This document shows positions 52,060 through 60,720 of a DNA stretch of 64,000 nt, in pieces (position 1 is the stretch's first letter; each line of letters opens with the position of its first letter). The position numbers and the translations under genes were made by a program. Source of the DNA: CAYJFG01 sp964369405 (GTDB lineage Bacteria; Bacillota; Clostridia; Oscillospirales; Acutalibacteraceae); the NCBI GenBank assembly GCA_964369405.1, contig CAYJGB010000006.1, forward strand, positions 26,403 through 90,402, read 5' to 3'. The notes beneath the pieces were generated by a model, which worked only from the letters and a program-made list of their open reading frames with translations, did not search any database and was not told the DNA's origin.

Positions 52060-52259
52060 TAGTTGCAAATGCAACTACAGTGTGTCTAGACAGGCTTCGA
52101 AAAACTAGTGCAAGACAAGGAATAAAACTTACAAATAACTGAATAATACGGGTGTATATGAGGGCAATTTGTAAGTTTGTATGACGAAGTAAGCAAAATT
52201 AAGGTATTAATTTTGTGGTTGTGCAGTTTTTCGACAGTCTGTAGTTGCAAATGCAACTA
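52060..52259. mobile_element. MITE-like element flanked by identical 18-bp palindromes
   Basis: The 18-bp palindrome TAGTTGCAAATGCAACTA occurs identically at 52060-52077 and 52242-52259. Between them, ends beginning CAG.../...CTG form an imperfect inverted repeat with CGAAAAACT-GTGCA on the left and TGCAGTTTTTCG on the right. A second inverted pair, AAACTTACAAAT and ATTTGTAAGTTT, lies nearer the centre. No coding frame. It is non-autonomous and of the GACTGTCGAAAAACT end type. Confidence 0.65.
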
Positions 52260-52307
52260 TTATATGTTATTATAATATTAAAATTTTAAAAAATCTAGGT
52301 GAAATTT

Positions 52308-52955
52308 ATGGTTACAACTCAAAGGACATTATTTAGTGGAATTACTATAGTAGAAACAGAGAAATTATTGCAATGTTTTAATCCGATTGCTAAAACTTTT
52401 AATGTTGGCGACAAAGTTTGTAGTTTTTCAGATGATTGCGACTTTGTTGGAATTGTTAAAAGTGGAATGGTAAGTGTTTCTAGAACTGATATTAATGGAA
52501 ACAGGACAGTTTTAGAAAGCATAACAGAAAATGAAATTTTTGGAAAAATTTTTTATAGTAGCAATTTGCTAAATGATGAAATAACTGTTATATGTGAAAA
52601 AGATTGTGAAATTATGTATATAGACTATCATTATATAACTAAAAGATGCGAAAACGCTTGTGAACATCATAGTTTATTGGTGCAAAATATGTTAGAGTTA
52701 ATATCTGTAAGAGCCTCAACATTAGCAGAAAGAGTAGAAGTTTTAAGTAGGCGAACAATAAAAGAAAAGATACTTACATATTTTACATTATGTTCAAACA
52801 GAAACTCTTCTAAGAAATTTGAAATACCTTTTTCTTATTCAACACTAGCAGATTACTTATGCATAGATAGAAGTGCGATGATGAGAGAGTTAAAAAATCT
52901 TAAAACTGATGGAATAATAAAAGCTGATAAACGAAAAATAGAATTACTATCATAA
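52308..52955 (+). CDS. Crp/Fnr family transcriptional regulator
   Basis: I start at ATG 52308 with AGGTGAA five bases upstream; a GTG at 52299 has no site. The 215 residues have a cyclic-nucleotide-like beta barrel (about 20-110), a long dimer helix and a C-terminal winged helix (FSYSTLADYLCIDRSAMMRELKNL). No Cys pattern for an Fe-S cluster is evident, so it is not a classic FNR. A TATAAT at 52271-52276 follows the right-hand palindrome of the MITE-like element. It precedes a CYTH gene by 16 bases. Confidence 0.9.
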   Translation: MVTTQRTLFSGITIVETEKLLQCFNPIAKTFNVGDKVCSFSDDCDFVGIVKSGMVSVSRTDINGNRTVLESITENEIFGKIFYSSNLLNDEITVICEKDCEIMYIDYHYITKRCENACEHHSLLVQNMLELISVRASTLAERVEVLSRRTIKEKILTYFTLCSNRNSSKKFEIPFSYSTLADYLCIDRSAMMRELKNLKTDGIIKADKRKIELLS

Positions 52956-52971
52956 TTATTGAGGTGAAAAG

Positions 52972-53484
52972 ATGGACAATATGCCATTAGAAATTGAGAG
53001 AAAGTATTTAATAGAGTATCCAGATATGGATATTTTAGAAAGTATCAGTAGTTATAACAAAACTTATATAGAGCAAACGTATTTAAAGACAGAGGAAATA
53101 AGTGGAGGTTTACGAGTACGAAAACGAGGTAATGGAGATAATTTTGAATATACCAAAACGTATAAGAGAGATATCAACAAGGTTAAGAGAATAGAGATAG
53201 AGGACAAAATAAGCGAAGATGAGTATAATCAGTTATTAAAAGATGCTGACCCATTAAACAAGACTATAAGGAAGTATCGACACTGTTTTGTATACAAGGG
53301 AAAGTTGTTCGAGTTAGACACCTACCCATTTTGGACAGATAGGGCAACATTAGAAATTGAGCTAGAAACAGAAGAAGAATATTTTGAAATACCAAAATTT
53401 ATAAAGATAATAAAAGAAGTAACAGACGATTTAAGATATAGAAACAGAAGTTTATCAAGAGAAATAGTAAACGAAGACATTTAA
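52972..53484 (+). CDS. CYTH domain protein (triphosphate tunnel metalloenzyme)
   Basis: The 170 residues open with PLEIERKYLI, the ExExK motif (E7, E9, K11) that binds triphosphate and metal. GLRVRKRGN, a Lys/Arg/Glu-alternating strand set and LEIELETEEE complete the tunnel. Members hydrolyse inorganic tripolyphosphate or thiamine triphosphate; substrate is not decided here. It is co-transcribed with the Crp/Fnr gene. Confidence 0.9.
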   Translation: MDNMPLEIERKYLIEYPDMDILESISSYNKTYIEQTYLKTEEISGGLRVRKRGNGDNFEYTKTYKRDINKVKRIEIEDKISEDEYNQLLKDADPLNKTIRKYRHCFVYKGKLFELDTYPFWTDRATLEIELETEEEYFEIPKFIKIIKEVTDDLRYRNRSLSREIVNEDI

Positions 53485-53498
53485 AAGCTCAAAAAAAT

Positions 53499-53537
53499 AA
53501 CCAGTAAATGATAAGTATCATTTACTGGTTTAATATT
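53499..53537. terminator. Bidirectional terminator between CYTH and BIG2-SleB genes
   Basis: A perfect 15-bp stem (53499-53513 with 53516-53530) with A run before and T-rich tail after. Confidence 0.85.
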
Positions 53538-53547
53538 TATATTTATT

Positions 53548-55320
53548 TTATTGATAACAGAAATATACGCCTTCTATATACTTATAAACTCCGCTACCTT
53601 GTCTAAATCCTGCTTGATATATAACATTATCTGGTATATCATACTGACCAGTTAATACTTTTTCTGCATTTTCATAACATCTTGCTATAGCTTGTTGAGT
53701 CGCTGAATTTGAAGATGTTGGTAAGCTAATTCCGTCCCACGCCATTGTACCATAAGCATATGGTCTTGTTAGAACTCCTCTTATTGTGTCTGGGAAGTAG
53801 TCGCTTTTTACATGATTCATTACAACACTACCTACTAGTAATTGTAGTTCGTCGCTCATATATAACGCTCCTGCTTCTTGATATATTACTGCTGCCATAC
53901 AATATAGGTCATCATCTGTGTATGATTTAGGTTCTGTTATTGTTATTTTATGTGTATCTGTAACTTCGCCTGAATCTTTTGATGTTGCTCTTATAATTAC
54001 TGTACCAGCTTTTTTGCCTGTAAGCTTTCCTGTGCTAGAAATTGATGCTATTGTAGAGTTTGATACTTTCCATACTACGTCAGTGTTATATGAGTTTGAT
54101 GGTGTTATACTTACTCCTAAGTTGATTGATTTACCTACATCTACTGTTGTTTTTGTAGAAGTAACTACTAATTCTTCAGCTGGTAAATAAACTATTACAG
54201 AAGCTTTTTGTGAAGTTCCTACTCCATCAACTGATTTACATGTTATTGTAACTTTACCAGATTTTTTAGCTGTTATTGTGCCTTTGCTACTTACTGTTGC
54301 AATTGATGTGTCTGAAGATGTCCATGTTACTTCATCTGTTGTTGCATTAGATGGTGATACTTCATAATCTAAGTCGTATTTATCGCCTTTTGCTATCTCG
54401 ACTGTTGTTTTATTTAAATCTATATCTTCTACATGTGTATATACAGCTATGCTTGTTGAAACTACATCTAATATTCTTTGAGTTTCTTTATCTAACACTT
54501 GTACTGTTATTGTTGCTGTTCCTGGGTTTTTTGCTGTTATTTTACCTTTACTGTCTACTGTTGCTACATTTGAATTAGATGTAGTGTATTTTATCTCTTT
54601 TTCACTGTCATCATTACTTGTTATTTCTGGTTCTATTGTTCCTGTTTTTCCAATGTTCCATTCTAAGTCATCACTATAGTTTATTTCTAATGATGTTACT
54701 GCCTCTTTTACTTCTAGCTCAACTGCATCTTGTGCTACCATTTTTCCGTCTTCGTCAAATACTTGATATTCAACTTCAGTTAAACCTTCGTTTCTTGCTG
54801 TTAAGTTACCGTTTTTATCTATTACTGCTACTGTGCTATTTGTTGTATCCCATGTAGTAGTAGTATCTATATCTTTTTTTGTTGTTACATTTCCTTCATA
54901 TTTTACTGTGTCGCCTGTTAAAACTTCTGTTACATCTGTTTTAATTTCAGCCTCCACTAATGGTGCTTCAACAGTTACCTCACATACTACTGTATGTTGT
55001 CTGCTTGTTTTAGTTTGTAATGTACAAAATACTTCTGCTGTACCTTGTGACACTCCAACTACCACACCTAATTTATTTACTGTAACTACATCTGTATTTG
55101 TAGAGAACCATTTTAAATCGTTATAAGAGTAGTACTCGCCAAAATTTATTACAGGTTGTATAAAATCATAAGAATTTTGAGAAATTGTTATTTCGTCATC
55201 TTGTAAAGAAATGGGATTGCTAGGACTACTGTAAGCAGATACATAAGTTATACTTGCTACGATTAGAGTAATTGCAGTAACTACACTAATGATTTTCTTA
55301 GTAAAAATTTTCTTTAACAT
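53548..55320 (-). CDS. BIG2-repeat protein with SleB-like cell wall hydrolase domain
   Basis: The 590 residues have a signal peptide (about 1-28), four to five BIG2-type Ig-like domains (each with SxVATV or TVxxxG strands and GTATI- or GKVTI-like ends) and a C-terminal hydrolase_2/SleB domain (about 468-590: DDLYCMAAVIYQEAG with the catalytic-type Glu, VVMNHV, NVIYQAGFRQGSG). It probably cleaves cortex or vegetative peptidoglycan after wall attachment. AAAAGGAG lies 26 bases before the ATG, with a TAGGGA-TTA-TCCCTA hairpin between. Confidence 0.85.
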   Translation of the reverse strand: MLKKIFTKKIISVVTAITLIVASITYVSAYSSPSNPISLQDDEITISQNSYDFIQPVINFGEYYSYNDLKWFSTNTDVVTVNKLGVVVGVSQGTAEVFCTLQTKTSRQHTVVCEVTVEAPLVEAEIKTDVTEVLTGDTVKYEGNVTTKKDIDTTTTWDTTNSTVAVIDKNGNLTARNEGLTEVEYQVFDEDGKMVAQDAVELEVKEAVTSLEINYSDDLEWNIGKTGTIEPEITSNDDSEKEIKYTTSNSNVATVDSKGKITAKNPGTATITVQVLDKETQRILDVVSTSIAVYTHVEDIDLNKTTVEIAKGDKYDLDYEVSPSNATTDEVTWTSSDTSIATVSSKGTITAKKSGKVTITCKSVDGVGTSQKASVIVYLPAEELVVTSTKTTVDVGKSINLGVSITPSNSYNTDVVWKVSNSTIASISSTGKLTGKKAGTVIIRATSKDSGEVTDTHKITITEPKSYTDDDLYCMAAVIYQEAGALYMSDELQLLVGSVVMNHVKSDYFPDTIRGVLTRPYAYGTMAWDGISLPTSSNSATQQAIARCYENAEKVLTGQYDIPDNVIYQAGFRQGSGVYKYIEGVYFCYQ

Positions 55321-55890
55321 ATTAATTAGGGATAATCCCTAGTCACTCCTTTTTAAATAAAAGTTACAAAGTTGTATTATTTTTAACAACATTACATAGT
55401 TTACAATATGATTACAATTTTGTAAAGTTTTTAAAAACGTGATAAACAAGCCATTTTATGATATATCAATGTAAAAAATGTATTTTTTGTGTACAAATTA
55501 TACCAATATTCAGTTACAACAGTGTAACCTTTAGGCAAATCCTCTAAAAGTGTCACACTTTTTGTATTTTGTATATTTGCACATTTAACATACTTGTACA
55601 TTGTTTTTTTTATTTATATTGCACTATAAATTTGAAAAATGCCTATTTAATGCGATTTTTTTAAATTTTTTATTCCTCTATAATTCCATATTCTTCCTAT
55701 ATTGTTACATTTCTTTTTCTTTTATTATTTCAAAGTTGACCATTACTAGTCAACTTTTTATTTTTTTATTTTTATTTATATAACATTGTAGCGATTTAAT
55801 ACTATTTTTTCACTTTTTTACGTATACAATTTTATATAGATTTTTTACTAAACCTAAATAAATAATTAAAATAAAGGAGAATTAAACAAT
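55321..55890. other. 570-base divergent intergenic region
   Basis: No coding frame is supported. On the minus strand a TTTACA-17-TAAACT promoter candidate (about 55400-55430) could serve the BIG2-SleB gene; it overlaps an imperfect TTTACAA...TTGTAAA palindrome. On the plus strand AAAGTTGAC / GTCAACTTT (55732-55740 with 55749-55757) plus TTATTTTT looks like a terminator with no gene before it. The amidase has AAAGGAGA before its ATG but no clear sigma-A promoter. Confidence 0.5.
55732..55766 (+). terminator. Orphan terminator-like hairpin
   Basis: A 9-bp stem (55732-55740 with 55749-55757) with a T-rich tail in a region with no upstream + strand gene within 2 kb. A short RNA could end here. 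Confidence 0.5.
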
Positions 55891-56817
55891 ATGAAAAAAA
55901 TTTATCTAAGCCCATCTAATAATCAAAATAATATTTATTCTTATGGTTGCACTAACGAAATGGAGCAATGTTATAAAATCGCTGCTAGCGCTTGTTACTC
56001 ATTATTTCGTTGTGGCTTTTTGGCAAAAAAGTCGCCAATGGGACAACTAATGTATACAACTGTAGATGCTAGTAATAGCTTTGGGTCAGATTTACATATA
56101 TGTATACATACACAAGCAATAGATAATCAAACAATCGGAAAGACACGAGTAATATTATATAAAAATTCTGACGAAAATAAAAAAGCTGGAACTGCAATAC
56201 TGCAAGAGGTAGCTAAGTTATCAATCGGAAGTGATTATATATTAGAAGAAAATAAAAACATATATGAGTTAAATTCAACAAACGCAATAGCAATATATTT
56301 AGTAGTAGAGTTTAACAACACAGTAGAGGGCTCTAAATGGGTAATTGATAACGCTGTAAATATTGGCGATGCAATAGCACAGGGTGTATGTAAATATTAC
56401 GGAGTAAAGTACATTGCAAGAGATGAAAAAGAAGATGATACGAAAACAAAAAGTGATAATCTATATATAGTATGTAAAAAATGGAGCGATAAAAATTCTC
56501 AAATAGGAGCGTTCAAGTTGCTAGATAATGCAAAGAAACTTGCAGATGAAAACAGTGGGTATATAGTATGCGACAGTAAAGGTAATGCAATATATTCTTC
56601 TGTACATTCTTTTCAACCGGTAAAATTAAATTTAAAAAACGCACCTTTATATGTGAGCTCGACAATTTTGAGAAAATCAACAACAGTAAACGGAACTTAT
56701 TACAGGTTTGATGATGATGTAGAAAACGGTCGAGTGCGAATAACAAATAGTGAAAGCAATATAGGAAAAAAAGGACAAATAACAGGATACATTGATTATG
56801 AGTATTCATTTTCATAA
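55891..56817 (+). CDS. N-acetylmuramoyl-L-alanine amidase-like lysin
   Basis: The 308 residues start KKIYLSPSNNQNNIYSYG, followed by SDLHICIHT, the form of Amidase_3 seen in clostridial phage-type lysins. The C-terminal region (about 180-308) appears to hold wall-binding or repeat sequence (YIVCKKWSDKNSQIGAFKLLDNAKKLAD). It has no signal peptide, as expected for an enzyme exported via a holin. The holin gene follows 20 bases later. No other phage gene is present. Confidence 0.82.
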   Translation: MKKIYLSPSNNQNNIYSYGCTNEMEQCYKIAASACYSLFRCGFLAKKSPMGQLMYTTVDASNSFGSDLHICIHTQAIDNQTIGKTRVILYKNSDENKKAGTAILQEVAKLSIGSDYILEENKNIYELNSTNAIAIYLVVEFNNTVEGSKWVIDNAVNIGDAIAQGVCKYYGVKYIARDEKEDDTKTKSDNLYIVCKKWSDKNSQIGAFKLLDNAKKLADENSGYIVCDSKGNAIYSSVHSFQPVKLNLKNAPLYVSSTILRKSTTVNGTYYRFDDDVENGRVRITNSESNIGKKGQITGYIDYEYSFS

Positions 56818-56837
56818 TGAAACAGGAGGAATAAAAG

Positions 56838-57317
56838 ATGTTTAAAACATTAAGTTTAGAATTTTTAGGAGATGTAAACATATATAGCAATAAAATTAGT
56901 GGAGTATTAGGTATAGTAGGAGGTTTTTTGATATCATTTCTAGGTGGATATGATACCTTGCTAGTAACTCTTATAACACTAATAGTTTTAGATTATATAA
57001 CTGGATTGATAAAAGGTATATACGAAAAAAATATATCAAGTGAAATAGGATACAAAGGAATAATAAAAAAGTTTTTAATCGTACTGATAGTAGGAGTATC
57101 GGTAGCAATACAAACGATATTACCACAAGCGATACCACTAAGAGAGATAACAATAATGTTTTTCATATGTAACGAGGGTATATCGATACTAGAGAATTGT
57201 GCAACTATGATACCACTACCAGACAAAATAAAAGAGGTATTATTACAATTAAAGAGTACAACAAGCGACGTTGTAAATAAAGCAGAAGAAAATCAAGAAA
57301 CACTTGATAAAAAATAA
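56838..57317 (+). CDS. Phage-type holin
   Basis: The 159 residues match the holin_4/toxin-secretion holin family: three to four hydrophobic helices, LDYITGLIKGIYEKNISSEIGYKG, and a NEGISILEN segment. It would form membrane lesions that let the amidase out. AGGAGG lies before the ATG. Similar proteins also release large toxins (TcdE type), so a non-phage export role is possible. Confidence 0.9.
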   Translation: MFKTLSLEFLGDVNIYSNKISGVLGIVGGFLISFLGGYDTLLVTLITLIVLDYITGLIKGIYEKNISSEIGYKGIIKKFLIVLIVGVSVAIQTILPQAIPLREITIMFFICNEGISILENCATMIPLPDKIKEVLLQLKSTTSDVVNKAEENQETLDKK

Positions 57318-57344
57318 AATATATGTATTACAGTAAATAACAAA

Positions 57345-57430
57345 AATTGTGGTATTTGAGGTAAAACCTCAAGGTTTTGTAGGCAAGGTTTACCTTGCCT
57401 ATATTTTTTTCGAAGAGAAACTTTATACAA
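57345..57430 (+). repeat. Triloop-hairpin repeat, copy 2, with terminator
   Basis: TGTGGTATTTGAGGT-AAA-ACCTCAAGGTTTTGT parallels the TTGAGGC-AAC-GCCTCAA unit of the other copies, with the closing C-G pair replaced by T-A. TTTTTCGAAGA follows as in the copy at the window's right end. Inserted between them is AGGCAAGGT-TT-ACCTTGCCT (57381-57400), which with ATATTTTTTT terminates the holin operon. Confidence 0.65.
57381..57410 (+). terminator. Terminator of the amidase-holin operon
   Basis: A perfect 9-bp stem (57381-57389 with 57392-57400), followed by ATATTTTTTT. Confidence 0.8.
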
Positions 57431-57551
57431 AAGTCACCATACAAATATAAATTAATCATTTTGTTGATATTATACATAATGAAAAATTGACAAAGCATAT
57501 ATTTTATTGTATTATTAAAATAACAACACATATATATAAAGGAGATTAATT

Positions 57552-58094
57552 ATGAACTGTAAAAAATGTGGAAACGAAATGGCAAGCACAGAAATATATT
57601 GCCAAAGCTGTGGTACTAAAGCAGATGACACTTCATCATCATATCAAAGTCAAACACAACCAACTCAAAACAATTATAACCAACCTGCTCAACAAAATCA
57701 AAATCCTTATACACAACCAACACAACAACAAAATCCATACTCTCAGCCACAACAAAACCAAAACACATATGACTATCAAAACCCTTATACAAACCAACAA
57801 CCTGTTAATAATAGTTATGCAAATTCTCCAGAAGCAGTTAGCAGTACAATGCCTTTAGTGCTTAGTATAATAGTTACTATTTTTTGTAATCAAATTTTAG
57901 GTATAATAGCTATTGTATACGCTGCTAAAATATCTAATCTAAATACAATCGGTGATTTTGAAGGGGCTCAAAAAGCAAGTAAAACTTCAATCACATTATC
58001 TATGGTGGGTATTGGTTTAACTGTTTTGTTAGGAATTATAATTTTTATTTTAATGTTATCTTTCCCTGCAATGCTGTCTTCTTTTTCGTACTAA
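57552..58094 (+). CDS. Zinc-ribbon, Gln/Pro-rich, CD225/dispanin-like membrane protein
   Basis: The 180 residues start with a zinc ribbon (CKKCG, CQSCG), then an Asn/Gln/Pro/Tyr-rich linker (about 28-90), then two hydrophobic helices separated by AKISNLNTIGDFEGAQKASK. That loop and the LSIIVTIFCN helix match the CD225/dispanin family. Function in bacteria is unknown. AAAGGAGA precedes the ATG. The next gene, DUF2752, is a frequent companion. Confidence 0.85.
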   Translation: MNCKKCGNEMASTEIYCQSCGTKADDTSSSYQSQTQPTQNNYNQPAQQNQNPYTQPTQQQNPYSQPQQNQNTYDYQNPYTNQQPVNNSYANSPEAVSSTMPLVLSIIVTIFCNQILGIIAIVYAAKISNLNTIGDFEGAQKASKTSITLSMVGIGLTVLLGIIIFILMLSFPAMLSSFSY

Positions 58095-58134
58095 TTTTAT
58101 TTATATTTAATTTTGTACAATTATTTAATATTCT

Positions 58135-58168
58135 AAATGGATATGGCTTGCCATATCCATTTTATTTA
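58135..58168 (+). terminator. Terminator-like hairpin between CD225 and DUF2752 genes
   Basis: ATGGATATGGC pairs with GCCATATCCAT around TT, followed by TTTTATTT just before the ribosome site of the next gene. It may attenuate read-through. Confidence 0.7.
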
Positions 58169-58178
58169 GGAGTTCATT

Positions 58179-58616
58179 ATGATTAAAAAAATAATATTTT
58201 ATCGTTTTGCACGAATTTTAATTTGTCTATTTTCAATTTTACTTATAATTCTAGGTGCTGTTTTTTTAGATTCTCATAGACCTGGAACACCTAGCCTACC
58301 TATGCCTTGTTTAACTAACTCTATATTTGGTTTATACTGCTCAGGGTGTGGTTTTTCAAGGTGTTTATATAGTATTTTGCAATTAGATTTTTATCAAGCT
58401 TTTAGATATAATGAACTCGCTTTTATTTTATTGCCTATATTTATTGTCTACTTATTATCTTCTATGGTAAGTTTTATAATTACAGGAAAAAATGTGCTAA
58501 ACAAACATATCCCACCTAAATTACTTATAGGTATATTTATATCTCTTATTATTTTTGCAATTTTAAGAAATATACCATTTTTTCCTTTTAATCTATTAGC
58601 ACCTACAGTAGTGTAG
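58179..58616 (+). CDS. DUF2752 membrane protein
   Basis: The 145 residues have three to four hydrophobic helices and the family motif PCLTNSIFGLYCSGCGFSRCLY with four Cys. Function is unknown. Its stop codon lies inside the following terminator hairpin. It probably works with the CD225-like protein. Confidence 0.88.
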   Translation: MIKKIIFYRFARILICLFSILLIILGAVFLDSHRPGTPSLPMPCLTNSIFGLYCSGCGFSRCLYSILQLDFYQAFRYNELAFILLPIFIVYLLSSMVSFIITGKNVLNKHIPPKLLIGIFISLIIFAILRNIPFFPFNLLAPTVV

Positions 58617-58626
58617 GTGTTTTTTG
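58600..58626 (+). terminator. Terminator overlapping the DUF2752 stop codon
   Basis: CACCTACA (58600-58607) pairs with TGTAGGTG (58612-58619) around GTAG, followed by TTTTTTG. Confidence 0.85.
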
Positions 58627-58655
58627 TTAATTATCGCATAAAACATATAACAGAC

Positions 58656-58691
58656 CACACCCCATACTTAAATGTCTAAGTATGGGGTGTG
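58656..58691 (-). terminator. Hairpin ending the GntR-ABC operon
   Basis: A perfect 15-bp stem (58656-58670 with 58677-58691) with a 6-base loop at the 3' end of the leftward operon. The T tail on the minus strand is weak. Confidence 0.65.
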
Positions 58692-58716
58692 ATGTCTATA
58701 TAGATTATGATAATTT

Positions 58717-60720
58717 TTATTCAGTAGTTGTTTCTACCTCAATAGTTTCTCCGTACTCATTTTCATAGAACTCTGCTTCATATGTTTCATAAGTAAAATC
58801 TCTTGAATAATAACTACTTTCGTAATCATCACTTTCTATTCGTGCGTTTTTTACAAGTACTTTGCTCAACTCGTCCCAAACTTCTAATGTGTTTGTATAG
58901 CTCTTTGGAACGTATATGTAATTTTCACTTTCTAATTTTACATAGTATTTAAGCTCTTCGTTTCTTTCGTCATACATATTAAAGTAAAATTCGTCATCTG
59001 CTAATACATCTTTCTTAAATGCTTCATTAAACTCATACATTAAGTCACTTTTACTACTATCAGCATCATAATATGTGCTTCTTGCTTCTCCTTTTTCAAT
59101 GTATTCTCTCTCTACTAAATCTCTCCATACAAAATCGCTTGTATCAGTTAGTAAATTATCTGTATACGCTTCTTTAAACTCTGTAGTATTTGCTAAATCT
59201 TGAATAGCTTGCATAACTTTATCTTTTTCGCTGTCTGGTGCTGTACTGTTTACTATATCACTAAGATAATATTCTTTTACTACATCTCCACCAGTTTCCA
59301 TATCGTATCTTATATAAAATATCCTAGCATCTGTACTATCTTCTTCATAATAAACTGAATTTTCTATTACATTTTCTATTTCAGATGGCATAGAACTCGT
59401 ATTTATTATATATGGATATACTGAATATTCTCTTATAAAGTCTGCTATAAGTTTATTTGTATCGATTATTTGCTGTATATCCTCTTCTTCTGTATATGTT
59501 GGAAACATATTGTAATCATCGTCATCATAATCGTTACCAGCTCTATCATAAGCGCTATCAAGTTGATCATAGCCGTTTCTCTCCACAGAAAGTTGTATAT
59601 GTGCTTTTTTTACATCTTCTACTTTTGGAGTGTTTATATCTAAACCAAATACACCTGTCGCAATTATAGCAAATATAGAACATGTAATAGTTACAACTAA
59701 TAAACAAGATATAATATTTTTTGTTTTTGGCATACTACATTTATATATTAGTTTCATAGATATAAAATATATTATTATTGAAATTATTGCAAAGGAAAGT
59801 AACGTTATAACAAACACAAGCATTGGGTCTATATTACCATCTATTGTTATTGCATACAAATTTATTGTAATTGCAACTATTAAATATATTATATAACATC
59901 CTACACTAGCTATAATCGCTGTTGAAAGTACAGGGATTACATTTATTGAATATGTATTTTCTACAAGCTCTGCTTTTCTTTTTCTTGCTACTAATAATCC
60001 TATTACAAAAAGCACTATTGTAGCTATTAAAATAAGTTGAATATCAAAATTAAAACTCTCTGTACTACCTTCATTATAGTAATATAAGTTTTGCGAACTT
60101 AACATAACGGCAATTGCTGGTGAAATAAAGAATAGTATGTAATTTGTTTCTAAATTAGTTGTATTATAAATATCAGTAACATATCCAGGAATAAACGAAC
60201 TTAAAGTTGTGCTAAAATATGTAATTACTATTGGAATAGCTATTGCAAATATGATTATTGTAGATATCATATCACGCTTTTTATAGCATAACACACCTAT
60301 TGTCATACTGAATGTATATAATAATGTACACGATACTATATAAAATAACAAATACATACCTAGATTTAAACCATCGTTCATTACAGCCATACTTGTAATT
60401 GAAATTAACACTGGAACAAGTATGGTAGCTAATCCTGCTACATAATTATTAATATACAAATTTAAATTAGACAGTGGTAGAGAATTATATACATCTGACT
60501 TTCTCTTGTTATGTAAGTATCCACACATTTTACTGCTTATTATTAGTATATAACCACATGTAATCAAAATGTTATACCAATCCAACATTGGGCTATAACT
60601 AAAACTATTAAGTGCAGAATTTATAAATATTAATACAGAATAAATTATTATTGCTAAAACATTATTTCTAAGTGTCCACTTAATAAAAGATAACGTTGTT
60701 AAATATTTACTTTTATCCAC
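58717..60720 (-). CDS. ABC-2 type transporter permease, large
   Basis: The 667 residues carry about 12 hydrophobic helices and a long extracytoplasmic-type acidic C-terminal part (about 370-660). The YLHNKRKSDVYNSLPLS segment near residue 65-85 is shared with the next permease (YLHSKRQCDSYMSMPLP), so the two are paralogues forming one exporter. Stop codon is followed by a 15-bp hairpin. Substrate is unknown; GntR/YtrA context suggests export of antimicrobials or wall precursors. Confidence 0.8.
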   Translation of the reverse strand: MDKSKYLTTLSFIKWTLRNNVLAIIIYSVLIFINSALNSFSYSPMLDWYNILITCGYILIISSKMCGYLHNKRKSDVYNSLPLSNLNLYINNYVAGLATILVPVLISITSMAVMNDGLNLGMYLLFYIVSCTLLYTFSMTIGVLCYKKRDMISTIIIFAIAIPIVITYFSTTLSSFIPGYVTDIYNTTNLETNYILFFISPAIAVMLSSQNLYYYNEGSTESFNFDIQLILIATIVLFVIGLLVARKRKAELVENTYSINVIPVLSTAIIASVGCYIIYLIVAITINLYAITIDGNIDPMLVFVITLLSFAIISIIIYFISMKLIYKCSMPKTKNIISCLLVVTITCSIFAIIATGVFGLDINTPKVEDVKKAHIQLSVERNGYDQLDSAYDRAGNDYDDDDYNMFPTYTEEEDIQQIIDTNKLIADFIREYSVYPYIINTSSMPSEIENVIENSVYYEEDSTDARIFYIRYDMETGGDVVKEYYLSDIVNSTAPDSEKDKVMQAIQDLANTTEFKEAYTDNLLTDTSDFVWRDLVEREYIEKGEARSTYYDADSSKSDLMYEFNEAFKKDVLADDEFYFNMYDERNEELKYYVKLESENYIYVPKSYTNTLEVWDELSKVLVKNARIESDDYESSYYSRDFTYETYEAEFYENEYGETIEVETTTE

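Noticed and set aside
55891..57317. Prophage
   Set aside because: Only amidase and holin genes are present; flanking genes are ordinary chromosomal ones and no attachment repeats were seen.
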